Positions 26,185-35,085 are shown, numbered from the stretch's first letter. The stretch: DNA of 64,000 nt from Leifsonia shinshuensis (GCF_013410375.1 NZ_JACCFL010000001.1:2604001-2668000); one strand, 5' to 3'. Notes: generated from the sequence alone by a model not told the origin. Program-made: numbers and translations.

Positions 26185-26691
26185 CTACCAGTCGATCGGC
26201 CGGGTCCGGCCGATCAGGCAGCCTCCGGTCGCAAGGGCGGGACTGGTGAGGCTCGTGTAGCCGCTGCCGTCCGGGCCGTACTGGCCGATCACGCAGCTGT
26301 CCCCGAACTTCACCGAGAACTGGATGGAGGCCGCCTTCAGCCCGATCGAGGTCGTGTCCGGCGTGACCTGCATGTCGGCCTTCGTGAACCCGGCCGCGAC
26401 GAGCCCGTCGATGAAGTCCCGGCCCTGGGCGCCCGGCTTGGCGGCGATGGTGGCCCGGTTGACCGCGTCGAAGAACGCGAGGTTCTGCTCCGCGGTTCCG
26501 CCGGGAACGAGCGCGGGAGGCGCGCTCGCGGTCGGCTTCGGCGACGGCGCCGGCGTCCCGGACGCCGTGGTGTGCGGCGCAGTTGCGGACGGCGACGCCT
26601 CCCCGACGCCGGTGCAGGCGCTGAGCAGGAGCGCCCCCGCGACGGCCGCGCCCGCGAGGAGGACGGCGGCGGGTCGGACGGGCGCTCTCAT
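26185..26691 (-). CDS. Secreted lipoprotein of unknown function (DUF6993-like)
   Basis: A 168-residue predicted lipoprotein: signal peptide, lipobox LLSAC, a Thr/Pro/Ser-rich linker, then a domain with NLAFFDAVNRATI..GRDFIDGLVAAGF...CVIGQYG and a C-terminal TRPIDW. I associate this with a family seen in Microbacteriaceae, probably DUF6993; role unknown. Two Cys residues (CVIGQ, GGCLIG) could form a disulfide. TAGGGT (complement of 26699-26704) is 7 nt before the ATG, indicating a leaderless mRNA. Confidence 0.75.
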   Translation of the reverse strand: MRAPVRPAAVLLAGAAVAGALLLSACTGVGEASPSATAPHTTASGTPAPSPKPTASAPPALVPGGTAEQNLAFFDAVNRATIAAKPGAQGRDFIDGLVAAGFTKADMQVTPDTTSIGLKAASIQFSVKFGDSCVIGQYGPDGSGYTSLTSPALATGGCLIGRTRPIDW

Positions 26692-26701
26692 GCTGTCCAC
26701 C

Positions 26702-27154
26702 CTAGGGGTCGCTCCCTGTGGGATCTCCCCGGCCTCCTGGCGCGTCCGTCAGGGCGAGCGCGCGCGTGGACCGGGTGAATCTGCTGCGCCCCCTGGCCAG
26801 ATCGTGCCCGATGGCCTCCGCCTCGATCTCCACCGTCACGCCGAGCTGTTCACCCGCCCAATCGCGCACCCGCAGCCGTCCGGTGACCACGAGCGGGTCG
26901 CCGCGCGCCACGCAGGCCGCCGCGCTGACGGCGAGCTCCCCGAACGCCGTCACCGTGAACCAGTTCGACTCCGGGTCGCGCCGGGCGCCCCGGCGGGGAT
27001 CCTGCCCCGGCCCGGCGGGCTGCTGCGCGCCGGCCGGCCGCGCGGCGCGGTCGTCCGTGACGAGCCGGAAGCTCGTGATCGCGCTCCCGGCCTCCGGCGT
27101 CACATGCCGTGGGCTGGTCGCCACCGTGCCCCGTACCGCCACCGATTCGCTCAT
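26702..27154 (-). CDS. ssb: Single-stranded DNA-binding protein (SSB-like)
   Basis: A 150-residue OB-fold protein with the SSB pattern: VAVRGTVATSPRHV, FRLVT, WFTVTAFGELAVSAAACVARGDPLVVTGRLRVRDW. It lacks the usual acidic C-terminal DDDIPF-like peptide and instead ends RGDPTGSDP, so it may be a secondary SSB rather than the essential one. It is probably cytosolic and binds ssDNA during repair, recombination or competence. Confidence 0.85.
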   Translation of the reverse strand: MSESVAVRGTVATSPRHVTPEAGSAITSFRLVTDDRAARPAGAQQPAGPGQDPRRGARRDPESNWFTVTAFGELAVSAAACVARGDPLVVTGRLRVRDWAGEQLGVTVEIEAEAIGHDLARGRSRFTRSTRALALTDAPGGRGDPTGSDP

Positions 27155-27314
27155 GCTCTCCCCCGTCTCCCGGCCTCGCCCGAGGCCGTGAGTCCACTGT
27201 GCCGCGGGGCCCCGGCCACGGGACGGGCCCGTCGCGGATCGGTGGAGAACCCGCCGATCCGCCCGGCTGGGAAGGAGACCCGGCTGCCACGGAAAGAGCC
27301 CGGCGCCGCAGCGC

Positions 27315-27842
27315 TCAGGCGGCGGTCACATACGGCGCGTACGACGCGCGGATCTTGTTCACCTTCGGCAGCGCGACCGCCAGGCAGTATCCCTGGCCCG
27401 GGTTCTTCGCGAAGAAGTCCTGGTGGTACTCCTCGGCGCGGTAGAACGGCCCGAGCGGCTCGATCGTCGTCACGACGCCACCCTCCCAGTACTCGGCCGC
27501 CCGGTCGCGGGCGTCCTCGAACAGCGCGCGCTGGTCCTCGCCGTCGAAGAACATCGCGGACCGGTACTGGGTGCCGACGTCGGCGCCCTGCCGGTTGAGC
27601 TGCCGCGGGTCGTGGAGCGTGAAGAAGACATCGAGGATCACCTCGGCCGGGATGACCTCCGGGTCGAACGTCACGGCGACCGCCTCGGCGTGGCCGGTCG
27701 TGCCCGTGCAGACCTCCTCGTAGCTCGGGTCGACGGTGGCGCCGCCGGTGTAGCCGGACACCACGTCCTGCACTCCGCGGAGCACGCGGTAGACGGCGTC
27801 CAGGCACCAGAAGCACCCGCCGGCGAGCACGAAAGTCTGCAT
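27315..27842 (-). CDS. msrA: Peptide methionine (S)-S-oxide reductase MsrA
   Basis: A 175-residue MsrA. The catalytic motif GCFWC is at residues 9-13, followed by YTGGA, the conserved GHAEAV and YRSAMFF. It reduces methionine sulfoxide in proteins with thioredoxin. The start is the ATG at 27842 (MQTFVLAGGCFW). The proposed mRNA begins in a 129-nt gap to the divergent membrane-protein gene. Confidence 0.96.
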   Translation of the reverse strand: MQTFVLAGGCFWCLDAVYRVLRGVQDVVSGYTGGATVDPSYEEVCTGTTGHAEAVAVTFDPEVIPAEVILDVFFTLHDPRQLNRQGADVGTQYRSAMFFDGEDQRALFEDARDRAAEYWEGGVVTTIEPLGPFYRAEEYHQDFFAKNPGQGYCLAVALPKVNKIRASYAPYVTAA

Positions 27843-27971
27843 CGGTCCATCCCTTCGATCGATCTGCGGTCCATTCTCCACCCGACGCGCACCACGACGT
27901 CCGCCGACCGGATGCGCGACACAGCGCCGCCGCTGCCCGGACCGACCGGTCCGTCCCGTTACCATCACCGC

Positions 27972-28784
27972 ATGCAGTGGTGGAATGACTTCGTCGATTG
28001 GCTCAACTCGTCGGCCGCGCAGCCCGCGGTCTTCAACGCGGCGGTCCTCGCGATCGCCGTCATCGTCTCCGGTCTGCTCGCCGCGTGGATCGCGCGCGGC
28101 GCCCTCCGTGGACTCCTCTCCCGCACCGACCGTCAGCAGAAGGCCAGCGCGATCGCCGCGCTCGTCGACGCGGCGACCGAGGCGTCCGTCTGGAACTCCC
28201 TGACCCCGGCCGAGCAGGTGCTCTCCGACCGTGCCGTCGGCCAGGCCGACATCCTCGTGCGGCTCCTGCCGATCAAGGGCGCCGGCGTCGCCGCCAACTG
28301 GGCGGGGCACCAGCTCGCCGAGATGAAGCGCGCGTCCGCGACGTTCGGCTACCAGCTCGACCCGGCCATCGCGGAGTTCCGCGACCGGCTGATCGAGTGG
28401 CAGAACAAGCCGGGCCGCGCGCGCCGCATCTTCCAGAGCGACCTCGAGCGCTGGCGCTTCGAGAGCGCCGACCCGAGCACCTCGCTGGTGGCCCAGCAGG
28501 ACGCGTGGGTCGCCCAGCAGCACCACGAGCAGTACGCTACTCCGGCCGCCGCGCCCGAAGCGGCCGCACCCGCCGCCGAGGCCGCCGTCCCCGCCCCGCA
28601 GTACGCCCGGCAGACCGGCGCCCCTGCCGCTCCCGCGGCCGCCGAGCCGTCGTTCGCCGCTGTGAACTACCCCACGGAGGCCGCAACGAACGACGCCGCA
28701 CCGCTCCCCGTGTCCGCGTTCGCCGCCGCCGGCGACGAGAACGACACCACCCCGAACCCGCGCTTCGGCCAGCCCGTCGGCTGA
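27972..28784 (+). CDS. Membrane-anchored protein of unknown function
   Basis: A 270-residue protein with one N-terminal membrane helix (about 20-43, AAVLAIAVIVSGLLAAWIARGA). A helical cytosolic region of about 120 residues follows (ILVRLLPIKGAGVAANWAGHQLAEMKRASATFGYQLDPAIAEF), then an Ala/Pro-rich disordered tail of about 100 residues. I do not recognise a family. TACCAT (27960-27965) is 6 nt before the ATG, so a leaderless transcript is likely. Confidence 0.7.
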   Translation: MQWWNDFVDWLNSSAAQPAVFNAAVLAIAVIVSGLLAAWIARGALRGLLSRTDRQQKASAIAALVDAATEASVWNSLTPAEQVLSDRAVGQADILVRLLPIKGAGVAANWAGHQLAEMKRASATFGYQLDPAIAEFRDRLIEWQNKPGRARRIFQSDLERWRFESADPSTSLVAQQDAWVAQQHHEQYATPAAAPEAAAPAAEAAVPAPQYARQTGAPAAPAAAEPSFAAVNYPTEAATNDAAPLPVSAFAAAGDENDTTPNPRFGQPVG

Positions 28785-28827
28785 CCCCGGCGCACCGAAC
28801 CCCTCCGGGCCACCCACCACGGAACAC

Positions 28828-28859
28828 GAAGGGCGCCGACCATCCGGTCGGCGCCCTTC
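28828..28859. terminator. Bidirectional hairpin before nadE
   Basis: GAAGGGCGCCGACC and its exact complement form a 14-bp stem with an ATCC loop between converging genes. Confidence 0.8.
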
Positions 28860-28923
28860 GTCATGCCACGGGTCGTCCGGTCGCGGGCTCGGCGCCCGCC
28901 CCGCGCCTCAGCGGCTCAGCGGC

Positions 28924-29766
28924 TCAGCGGCTGTAGTCGCCGCGCAGGGTCCACCACTCGTCGAACTTGCTGGCGGGCACCCGGCGCTTGTGCTCGGTCG
29001 CGAGGTAGCGCGTCTCGATCGCCGTCGCCACCTCGTCCGGCACCTCCTTGCCCTCGAGGAAGTCGTCGATGTCGCTGTACCGGATGCCGAGGTTGGCCTC
29101 GTCGGTCTGGCCGGGCTCGTGGTCGAGCAGGTCGGCGGTCGGCGCCTTCTCGTACAGCCGCGCGGGGGCGTCCAGGTACTCCAGCAGCGCACGGCCCTGG
29201 CGTTTGGTCAGCCCGCTCAGCGGGAGCACGTCCGCGCCGCCGTCGCCGTACTTGGTGAAGAACCCGGTCACGGCCTCCGCCGCGTGGTCGGTGCCGACCA
29301 CGAGCAGCCGGCGCTGGCCGGCGATGGCGTACTGGGCCACCATCCGCAGCCTGGCCTTGACGTTGCCCTTGTTGAAGTCGCTCAGGGTCTCGCCGACGGC
29401 CACGGCGAACTCGTCGTCCACCCCGTCCACGCCGGGCTTGATGTTGAAGGTGATCGTGCGCTGCGGGCGGATGAAGGAGAGCGCGAGCTGAGCGTCGTCC
29501 TCGTCGTGCTGCACGCCGTAGGGCAGCCGGACCGCGATGAACTCGGCGGCGACGCCCTCCTCCGCGAGCCGCTCGACGGCGAGCTGGCAGAGCCGGCCGG
29601 CGAGCGAGGAATCCTGCCCGCCGCTGATGCCGAGCACGAAGCCGGAGGCGCCGGTCGCCCTCAGGTACTGCACGAGGAAGTCGACGCGCTCGGCGACCTC
29701 CTCCGCGGCGTCGACGCTCGGCGTCACGTTCAGCTCGTCGATGATCCTGGCCTGGAGTTCACGCAT
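28924..29766 (-). CDS. nadE: Ammonia-dependent NAD+ synthetase
   Basis: A 280-residue NadE of the short, glutaminase-lacking type. The ATP pyrophosphatase P-loop SGGQDSS is near residue 47, with later signatures [31 protein letters not shown] and [11 protein letters not shown]. It converts nicotinate adenine dinucleotide to NAD+ with ammonia. TATCGT (complement of 29773-29778) is 6 nt before the ATG, predicting a leaderless mRNA. Confidence 0.96.
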   Translation of the reverse strand: MRELQARIIDELNVTPSVDAAEEVAERVDFLVQYLRATGASGFVLGISGGQDSSLAGRLCQLAVERLAEEGVAAEFIAVRLPYGVQHDEDDAQLALSFIRPQRTITFNIKPGVDGVDDEFAVAVGETLSDFNKGNVKARLRMVAQYAIAGQRRLLVVGTDHAAEAVTGFFTKYGDGGADVLPLSGLTKRQGRALLEYLDAPARLYEKAPTADLLDHEPGQTDEANLGIRYSDIDDFLEGKEVPDEVATAIETRYLATEHKRRVPASKFDEWWTLRGDYSR

Positions 29767-29772
29767 GCTGCA

Positions 29773-29778
29773 ACGATA
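29773..29778 (-). promoter_or_regulatory. -10 box of nadE, leaderless start
   Basis: TATCGT on the minus strand ends 6 nt before the nadE ATG. There is no Shine-Dalgarno. Confidence 0.55.
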
Positions 29779-29829
29779 GTGCGCGCGGATTTCGTGCGTG
29801 TGAACTCCCCGCGCGACCGTCGCTCGCCC

Positions 29830-29835
29830 TAGCAT
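29830..29835 (+). promoter_or_regulatory. -10 box of the antiporter gene, leaderless start
   Basis: TAGCAT ends 7 nt before the ATG at 29843. No purine-rich ribosome site is present between them. Confidence 0.55.
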
Positions 29836-29842
29836 CGGCCGC

Positions 29843-31060
29843 ATGAACCCGCTCGTCGGAACGATCGTCCTCGTGCCGCTGCTGGCGGTGGTCGCCGCCC
29901 TAGTCGCCTCGGCGGTCGGGAGGGTGGCCAAGATCCCCCTCGTCGTCTTCGAGATCCTGCTCGGCATCCTGGCCGGGCCGAGCGTGCTGGGCTGGATCCC
30001 GGCGTCGGACGCGTTGCACGCGGTCGGGCAGTTCGGCCTCGCCTTCCTGTTCTTCATGGCGGGCAACGAGATCGACTTCTCCGCCATCCGCGGACGCCCG
30101 CTGCGCCGTGCCTCCCTCGGCTGGATCGTCTCGCTGGCGGTCGGCGTGCTGCTGGGCGTGCTCCTCGCGCCCACGCCGATCGCCGGCGTCTACGTCGGGA
30201 TCGCCCTGTGCTCCACCGCGCTCGGCACGCTCATGCCGATGCTGCGCGACGCCGGAGAGCTGCGGACGCCGTTCGGCCTCGCGGCCACGGCCGTCGGCGC
30301 GGTGGGCGAGTTCGGCCCGCTGCTGGCGATCTCGCTGTTCCTCAGCGGCCGCAGGCCTCTGGCCGCCGCGCTCGTGCTGATCGGATTCGCCGTGGTCGCC
30401 GCCGCCGCAGTGTGGTTCGCCGCGCGGGGCGGCCACGCGCGGTTCCACGCGCTCGTGCGGGCCACGCTGCACACCAGCGGGCAGTTCGCTGTGCGCGTCG
30501 TCGTGCTGGCCATCGCCGCGCTGGTCGGGCTCAGCCTGGCGCTCGGCCTCGACATGCTGCTGGGCGCCTTCGCCGCGGGCGTCGTGGTCCGCGTCCTGCT
30601 GTCGGGCGCCGCGGAGCCCGACGCACGGCTCATCGAGACCAAGCTGGAGGCCGTGGCGTTCGGCGTGCTGGTCCCGGTGTTCTTCATCGAGACGGGGATC
30701 ACCTTCGATCTGCGCGGGCTCCTCGCCGACCCGCACGCGCTGCTCCTGCTCCCGATCTTCCTGGTGCTCCTGCTGATCGTGCGCGGCGTCCCCGGCTCGT
30801 TCGCCGCCCCGCGCGGCTCGACGTTCGCCGACCGGGCGTCCCTCACGCTGTTCAGCGCGACCGGCCTGCCGATCATCGTCGCGGTGACGAACATCGGGCT
30901 GAAGGACCACGACCTGAGCCCGGGGACGGCGACCGCCCTGGTCGGGGCCGGGATGCTGTCGGTGCTGATCTTCCCGGTCGTGGCGCTGCTGCTGCGGCAG
31001 CGGTCGGCGGACGGCGGAGTGCGGCCGCCCGACCCGGACCGGATCCCGGTGGAGGGCTGA
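29843..31060 (+). CDS. Cation/proton antiporter (KefB/CPA2 membrane domain)
   Basis: A 405-residue polytopic membrane protein with about 11-12 helices and no cytosolic TrkA-N domain, matching the Na+/H+ exchanger (CPA2) fold. The pattern [14 protein letters not shown] with [18 protein letters not shown] is the helix 3-4 region of this family, and [14 protein letters not shown] is typical of the C-terminal half. It exchanges monovalent cations for protons for pH or ion homeostasis. The exact ion is unknown. Confidence 0.88.
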   Translation: MNPLVGTIVLVPLLAVVAALVASAVGRVAKIPLVVFEILLGILAGPSVLGWIPASDALHAVGQFGLAFLFFMAGNEIDFSAIRGRPLRRASLGWIVSLAVGVLLGVLLAPTPIAGVYVGIALCSTALGTLMPMLRDAGELRTPFGLAATAVGAVGEFGPLLAISLFLSGRRPLAAALVLIGFAVVAAAAVWFAARGGHARFHALVRATLHTSGQFAVRVVVLAIAALVGLSLALGLDMLLGAFAAGVVVRVLLSGAAEPDARLIETKLEAVAFGVLVPVFFIETGITFDLRGLLADPHALLLLPIFLVLLLIVRGVPGSFAAPRGSTFADRASLTLFSATGLPIIVAVTNIGLKDHDLSPGTATALVGAGMLSVLIFPVVALLLRQRSADGGVRPPDPDRIPVEG

Positions 31061-31067
31061 GCGCCGG

Positions 31068-31922
31068 TCACGGCACGCGCGTGACCGCCCGGGCGAGGAT
31101 CGCCGTGGTGAGCGCCTCCACCGGCTCGCGCGCCGCCGACGGGTTCGACAGCAGGGTGAAGTCCACGTGGCCGAGCTCCGGCAGGCTGAACCGGTTGGTG
31201 ACCTTGATGAGGTCCGAGGGGATGAGCGAGCGCGGGAACACCGCCACCCCGAGACCGGCGCGGACCGCGGCCAGCACGCCGTTCACCTCGCGGGTGTTGC
31301 ACGTGATCCGCCAGGTGCGGCCCGCGGACTCCAGCGCCTCGATCGTGATCTGCCGGCTGAGGCTCGGCCCCTGGTAGGCGATCAGCGGCACCGGCTGGTC
31401 GGGATCGAGCGCGGTCTTCTCCTGGCCGATCCAGACCAGCTCGTCGGTCGCGACCACGGTGCCGTCCGTCGTCCCCGGGTTCTGCTTGATGAAGATCAGG
31501 TCCAGCTGGCCGGCCTTCAGCCGGCGGTGCAGCGGGCCGGACTGGTCCACGGTGAGCTCCAGGTTGACCTGCGGGTTCTGCTGCCGGAAATGCCGCAGGA
31601 TGCGCGGCAGGGTCGTGATCGCGAGGTCGTCGGCCGCGCCGAACCGGAGCCGCCCGCGCATCGCCGATCCGCTGAAGTAGCTGTCCGCCTCCGCGTGCGC
31701 GGCCAGGATCGTTCGGGCGAACCCCGCCATCGCGTCGCCGTTGTCGGTCAGCCGCACCTCGCGGGTGTCGCGGGCGACGAGCTGCCGCTTGGCCGCCTGC
31801 TCCAGCCGCCGCACGTGCTGGCTGACGGTCGGCTGGCTGATGCCCAGCCGCTGGGCCGCGCGCGTGAAGGAGCGCGTGTCGACCACGGCGAGGAACGTGC
31901 GCAGGAGGACGGGGTCGAACAT
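31068..31922 (-). CDS. LysR-family transcriptional regulator
   Basis: A 284-residue LTTR. The N-terminal winged HTH is LLRTFLAVVDTRSFTRAAQRLGISQPTVSQHVRRLE, and the effector-binding domain begins near residue 90 (RLRFGAADDLAITTLPRILRHF). I chose the ATG at 31922 (MFDPVLLRTFL); an upstream GTG extension adds non-homologous residues. It is divergent from an MFS gene whose promoter lies in the shared region, the usual LysR arrangement. Effector unknown. Confidence 0.9.
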   Translation of the reverse strand: MFDPVLLRTFLAVVDTRSFTRAAQRLGISQPTVSQHVRRLEQAAKRQLVARDTREVRLTDNGDAMAGFARTILAAHAEADSYFSGSAMRGRLRFGAADDLAITTLPRILRHFRQQNPQVNLELTVDQSGPLHRRLKAGQLDLIFIKQNPGTTDGTVVATDELVWIGQEKTALDPDQPVPLIAYQGPSLSRQITIEALESAGRTWRITCNTREVNGVLAAVRAGLGVAVFPRSLIPSDLIKVTNRFSLPELGHVDFTLLSNPSAAREPVEALTTAILARAVTRVP

Positions 31923-31983
31923 CGTCGTGGTGCTCCGCTCGCGTGCTATTCGGAAAGCCAATGGGAGTTATAGCTTCAATTCG

Positions 31984-32012
31984 CTGACAGAATACCGCCG
32001 AATCCGTAGCGT
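31984..32012 (+). promoter_or_regulatory. Promoter of the MFS gene next to lysR
   Basis: CTGACA (31984-31989), a 17-nt spacer and TAGCGT (32007-32012) form a near-consensus promoter. ATTCGG at 31948-31953 and CCGAAT at 31998-32003 form inverted arms flanking the -35 region and could contact LysR (inference). Confidence 0.6.
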
Positions 32013-32065
32013 GGAGAGGGAACCGACGAACACCCATACGGAACCAGGAACGCAGGAACACACCC

Positions 32066-33412
32066 GTGGCGAACTCCACCGCAGCAGCAGCCCCGCCCAC
32101 CGGCCCCATGCCCGTCCTCAGCGCACGCCCGCCGTGGCGCGAGACCTTCGTCTCGCTGCGCGTCACCAACTACCGCCGGTTCGCCGCGGGCAACCTCGTC
32201 GCCAACACCGCCGTCTGGATGCAGCGCATCGCGATGGACTGGCTGGTGCTGCAGCTCTCCGGCAGCGTCGCAGCCGTCGGCGTGACGGTCTTCATGCAGT
32301 TCACGCCGATGCTGGTCTTCGGGCTGTGGGGCGGCGTCATCGCCGACCGCTACTCGAAGCAGCGGCTGCTGATCTGCACCCAGACGGCGGCGGCCGCACT
32401 GGCAGCGCTGCTCGCCGCGCTGACACTCACCGGCGCGGTGCAGGTGTGGCACGTCTACGCGATCTCGTTCGTGCTCGGCCTCGTCACCGTGGTCGACAAC
32501 CCGGCGCGCCAGGTGTTCGTCAACGAGCTCGTCGGGCCCCGCTACCTGCGCAACGCGATCAGTCTCAACTCGTCGATCTTCCAGCTCGGCGGCCTGATCG
32601 GCCCGGCGCTCGGCGGCATCCTGATCACCGCGGTCGGCGGCGGCTGGTCGTTCGTGATCAACTCGGCGGCCTGCCTGGCGGTCGTCGGCGCACTGTTCAG
32701 CCTCCGCCGCGACGAGCTCCACCACTCCCCCGCGGCGCCCCGCGGGAAGGGCCAGCTCGCCGAGGGGATGCGCTACGTGCGGCGTAAGCCGGTGATCTTC
32801 TGGACCGTCGTTATGGTGGCGGTGCTCGCGGTCTTCGCGTTCAACATGCCGGTCTTCCTCGCGGCCTACGCCAACGACGTGTACGACGTCGGAGCGCAGG
32901 GCTACGGGATGTTCAACGCCCTCGTCGCCGCAGGCGCGCTGGCCGGCGCGCTCGCCTCCACCCGCCGCACCTCGGTGCGCCTGTCGATGGTGGTGGGGAC
33001 CGCCGCCGCGCTCGGCGTGGTCCAGGCGCTCGCGGGCCTCGCGCCGGGCGAGATCGCCTTCAGCGTGCTCCTGGTCGGCATCGGGGTGGGCAACCTGCTC
33101 TTCATCACGGCGGCGAACTCGCTGGTGCAGATGTCGTCCAACGTGCAGATCCGCGGCCGGGTGATCTCGTTCTACATCCTGGTGCTGCTCGGCGGCCAGG
33201 CGATCGGCGGCCCGCTGATGGGCTGGGTGGTGGAGGCCGCCGGCCCGCACGTCGCGATGATGATCTCGGGGCTCGTGCCCGCCGCGGCGGCCGTGCTGGT
33301 CGCGTGGATGATCGCCCGGCACGCCAGCCTCCGCCTGCGGTTCGGACTGCGCGGACGCCGGCCGGTGATCGCGATCGTCAACCGGGCGGGCAAGGCCGGG
33401 GCGACGCTGTAG
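32066..33412 (+). CDS. MFS transporter (drug-efflux type)
   Basis: A 448-residue major facilitator with 12 predicted helices. The loop 2-3 motif appears as GGVIADRYSKQRLL, and VDNPARQVFVNELVGPRYLRNAISLNSS is typical of MFS_3 enterobactin/macrolide-exporter-like proteins. The start is GTG 32066 after AGGAACA. The divergent LysR gene likely controls it. The tail RRPVIAIVNRAGKAGATL is basic and cytosolic. Substrate unknown. Confidence 0.87.
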   Translation: MANSTAAAAPPTGPMPVLSARPPWRETFVSLRVTNYRRFAAGNLVANTAVWMQRIAMDWLVLQLSGSVAAVGVTVFMQFTPMLVFGLWGGVIADRYSKQRLLICTQTAAAALAALLAALTLTGAVQVWHVYAISFVLGLVTVVDNPARQVFVNELVGPRYLRNAISLNSSIFQLGGLIGPALGGILITAVGGGWSFVINSAACLAVVGALFSLRRDELHHSPAAPRGKGQLAEGMRYVRRKPVIFWTVVMVAVLAVFAFNMPVFLAAYANDVYDVGAQGYGMFNALVAAGALAGALASTRRTSVRLSMVVGTAAALGVVQALAGLAPGEIAFSVLLVGIGVGNLLFITAANSLVQMSSNVQIRGRVISFYILVLLGGQAIGGPLMGWVVEAAGPHVAMMISGLVPAAAAVLVAWMIARHASLRLRFGLRGRRPVIAIVNRAGKAGATL

Positions 33413-33428
33413 GGCCGAGCGGCTGCGG

Positions 33429-33434
33429 TATCGT
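33429..33434 (+). promoter_or_regulatory. -10 box of tRNA-Arg
   Basis: TATCGT lies 9 nt upstream of the mature tRNA-Arg 5' end, giving a very short leader. Confidence 0.5.
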
Positions 33435-33443
33435 GGAGGCCGC

Positions 33444-33519
33444 GCCCCCGTAGCTCAGCGGATAGAGCAGGAGCCTTCTAATCTCTTGGTCGCAGGTTCG
33501 ATTCCTGCCGGGGGCACCA
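33444..33519 (+). tRNA. tRNA-Arg (anticodon TCT), CCA encoded
   Basis: Acceptor GCCCCCG/CGGGGGC with discriminator A and an encoded CCA (33517-33519). The D arm is GCTC/GAGC, the anticodon loop CTTCTAA gives TCT, and the T arm is GCAGG-TTCGATT-CCTGC. The anticodon stem GGAGC/TCTCT has a C-T mismatch at its loop end (31-39) and a G-T pair at its base. From the anticodon loop onward the sequence is the first unit of a 70-bp tandem array, so 3' half copies follow downstream. The mature length without CCA is 73 nt. Confidence 0.92.
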
Positions 33520-33750
33520 CCGCGCCGGAGCAGCTCTCGCGGTGCTTCTCATCTCTTGGTCGCAGGTTCGATTCCTGCCGGGGGCACCACCGCGCCGGAG
33601 CAGCTCTCGCGGTGCTTCTCATCTCTTGGTCGCAGGTTCGATTCCTGCCGGGGGCACCACCGCGCCGGAGCAGCTCTCGCGGTGCTTCTCATCTCTTGGT
33701 CGCAGGTTCGATTCCTGCCGGGGGCACCACCGCGCCGGAGCAGCTCTCGC
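33481..33750 (+). repeat. 70-bp tandem array of tRNA-Arg 3' half plus hairpin
   Basis: Units begin at 33481, 33551, 33621 and 33691 with an exact 70-bp period: three full units and a 60-bp fourth, all identical over shared length. Each unit holds the tRNA-Arg sequence from just after the anticodon, including T arm, 3' acceptor strand and CCA. A hairpin follows: CACCGCG pairs with CGCGGTG at the unit junction, with inner GAG/CTC. Only the first copy has a tRNA 5' half. The fourth copy ends before the second hairpin arm, so three hairpins are complete. The arrangement recalls the tandem tRNA-tail repeats of the E. coli tyrT operon (rtT RNA). Confidence 0.93.
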
Positions 33751-33830
33751 AACCGCCGAGTACGCAGATTATCTGCGGACTCGACCGTTTTGGCCTGATT
33801 TCGCGCGTACTCGCGCGGTGCTGAGGCTGG
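33751..33830. other. Spacer between tRNA-Arg array and thioredoxin-like gene
   Basis: Eighty bases follow the array and precede the stop of the minus-strand thioredoxin-like gene. CGCAGATTATCTGCGGA contains a palindrome (CGCAGAT-TATCTGCG, about 33764-33778) that may act as a terminator or protein site. No gene is seen. Confidence 0.4.
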
Positions 33831-34133
33831 TCAGAGGGCGCGGGCGGCGGCGACCAGGACCTGGTTGAGGGTGGGCACGCCCTCCGCGCGGAACACCTCC
33901 GACCCGTCGTCGCCGAGGACGATGACGGTCGGGGTCGAGCGGATGCCGTCGGACTCCGCGCGGGCCGGGTCGCGGGCGACGTCGCGCTCCGTCACGCGCA
34001 GGCCCGGCACCAGGCGCGCGGCCTCGGCGAGCACCGCCCTGGTCTGCATGCAGGGCTCGCAGAACGCGGAGGTGTACAGGGTCAGGGCGACGTCCCGGGT
34101 GACGGGACGGTCAACGGCGGGTGTCGCATCCAC
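33831..34133 (-). CDS. Small thioredoxin/glutaredoxin-like protein
   Basis: A 100-residue thioredoxin-fold protein. The redox motif CEPC is at residues 25-28 within LTLYTSAFCEPC, and the cis-Pro loop is IRSTPTVIV. It starts at GTG 34133; TACACT (complement of 34141-34146) is 7 nt upstream, so it is probably leaderless. Cytosolic thiol-disulfide exchange; partner unknown. Confidence 0.85.
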   Translation of the reverse strand: MDATPAVDRPVTRDVALTLYTSAFCEPCMQTRAVLAEAARLVPGLRVTERDVARDPARAESDGIRSTPTVIVLGDDGSEVFRAEGVPTLNQVLVAAARAL

Positions 34134-34140
34134 GACGACC

Positions 34141-34146
34141 AGTGTA
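34141..34146 (-). promoter_or_regulatory. -10 box of thioredoxin-like gene
   Basis: TACACT on the minus strand ends 7 nt before the GTG start. Confidence 0.5.
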
Positions 34147-34229
34147 CGTCCGGCGAATTCCCGGCGACCATCCCGCGACGGAGCCCGCCGCGTCACCCGC
34201 ACGTCACCGCGGCGACCGACAATCGGGGC

Positions 34230-35075
34230 GTGAGCAGGACCACCTACACGCGTTACGTGGCCCTCGGCGACTCGATCACCGAGGGGCTCTGCGATCCCGC
34301 GCCCGCACGACCGGGGGCCTGGCTCGGCTGGGCCGACCGGCTGGCGGGGATCCTGGACGGCGACGCCCGCCTGTCCGGCCGGACCGTCGAATTCGCCAAC
34401 CTCGCCGTCCGCGGCCGCCGCATCGCCGACGTCGTCGGCGAGCAGGTGCCCGGGGCCCTCGCGCTGCGACCCGACCTCGTCTCGGTCCTGGTCGGCGCCA
34501 ACGACCTGATGAGCCCCACCGCCGACCCCGACGCCCTGGCCGAGCGGCTCTCCGACGGCGTGCGGATGCTGCGCGCCCACGGCACCACCGTGCTGCTCGC
34601 CAACCTCTTCGACCCGCAGTTCGCGTTCTTCCTCAAGCCGTTCCGGGGCCGCGCCGCGGTCTTCAATGCGAACATCTGGAGCATCGCCCGCGACCACCAC
34701 GCGGTCGTCCTCGACGTCTGGGGCGTCCGCGAGTTCCGCGACCCGACGATGTGGGGCGCCGACCGCGTGCACCTCAGCTCGCGCGGCCACCGCCTCCTCG
34801 CCGCGCACGCCGCCCACGCGCTCGGCGTCCCGTACGCGGAGACCACGTCGACGGAGAGCACGGAGGCGCCCGCCGGTGTCGTGGAGGAGCCGCCCGCTCC
34901 GCCGGAGGACCTCCCACTGCGCACCTGGCTGCGCGTCCATGCCATCCCGTGGGCCGCCCGGCGGCTGCGCGGGATCTCGTCCGGCGACGGGCTCAGCCCC
35001 AAACTGCCGGAGGCGCTCCCGGTGCGCAGCCAGCCGCTCGCCGGCCAGCCGCGGATGGTCGGAGGCCCGCACTAG
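34230..35075 (+). CDS. SGNH/GDSL-family hydrolase
   Basis: A 281-residue SGNH hydrolase. Block I is [10 protein letters not shown] with nucleophile Ser15. Gly in [11 protein letters not shown], Asn in LVGANDLM, and the Asp-His pair in [12 protein letters not shown] complete the catalytic set. The C-terminal 70 residues are Pro/Ala-rich and not part of the fold. No signal peptide. GACAAT (34218-34223) is 6 nt before the GTG start. Probably an esterase or lipase; substrate unknown. Confidence 0.88.
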   Translation: MSRTTYTRYVALGDSITEGLCDPAPARPGAWLGWADRLAGILDGDARLSGRTVEFANLAVRGRRIADVVGEQVPGALALRPDLVSVLVGANDLMSPTADPDALAERLSDGVRMLRAHGTTVLLANLFDPQFAFFLKPFRGRAAVFNANIWSIARDHHAVVLDVWGVREFRDPTMWGADRVHLSSRGHRLLAAHAAHALGVPYAETTSTESTEAPAGVVEEPPAPPEDLPLRTWLRVHAIPWAARRLRGISSGDGLSPKLPEALPVRSQPLAGQPRMVGGPH

Positions 35076-35078
35076 ACT
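35073..35078 (+). promoter_or_regulatory. -10 box of orn overlapping upstream stop codon
   Basis: TAGACT ends 7 nt before the orn ATG. Its first three bases are also the stop codon of the SGNH hydrolase gene. Confidence 0.6.
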
Positions 35079-35085
35079 TGCGGGC

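Noticed and set aside
33444..33750. CRISPR array
   Set aside because: Units are directly abutting copies with no unique spacers, and no cas gene is present.
33444..33830. Integrated prophage or genomic island at tRNA-Arg
   Set aside because: No integrase or foreign-looking gene lies on either side; flanks are ordinary chromosomal genes.
33486..33868. Open frames of 67-112 codons on both strands across the 70-bp repeats
   Set aside because: They arise because 70 bp is not a multiple of three and the unit lacks stops in several frames; they repeat tRNA sequence, lack ribosome sites and have no protein-like composition.
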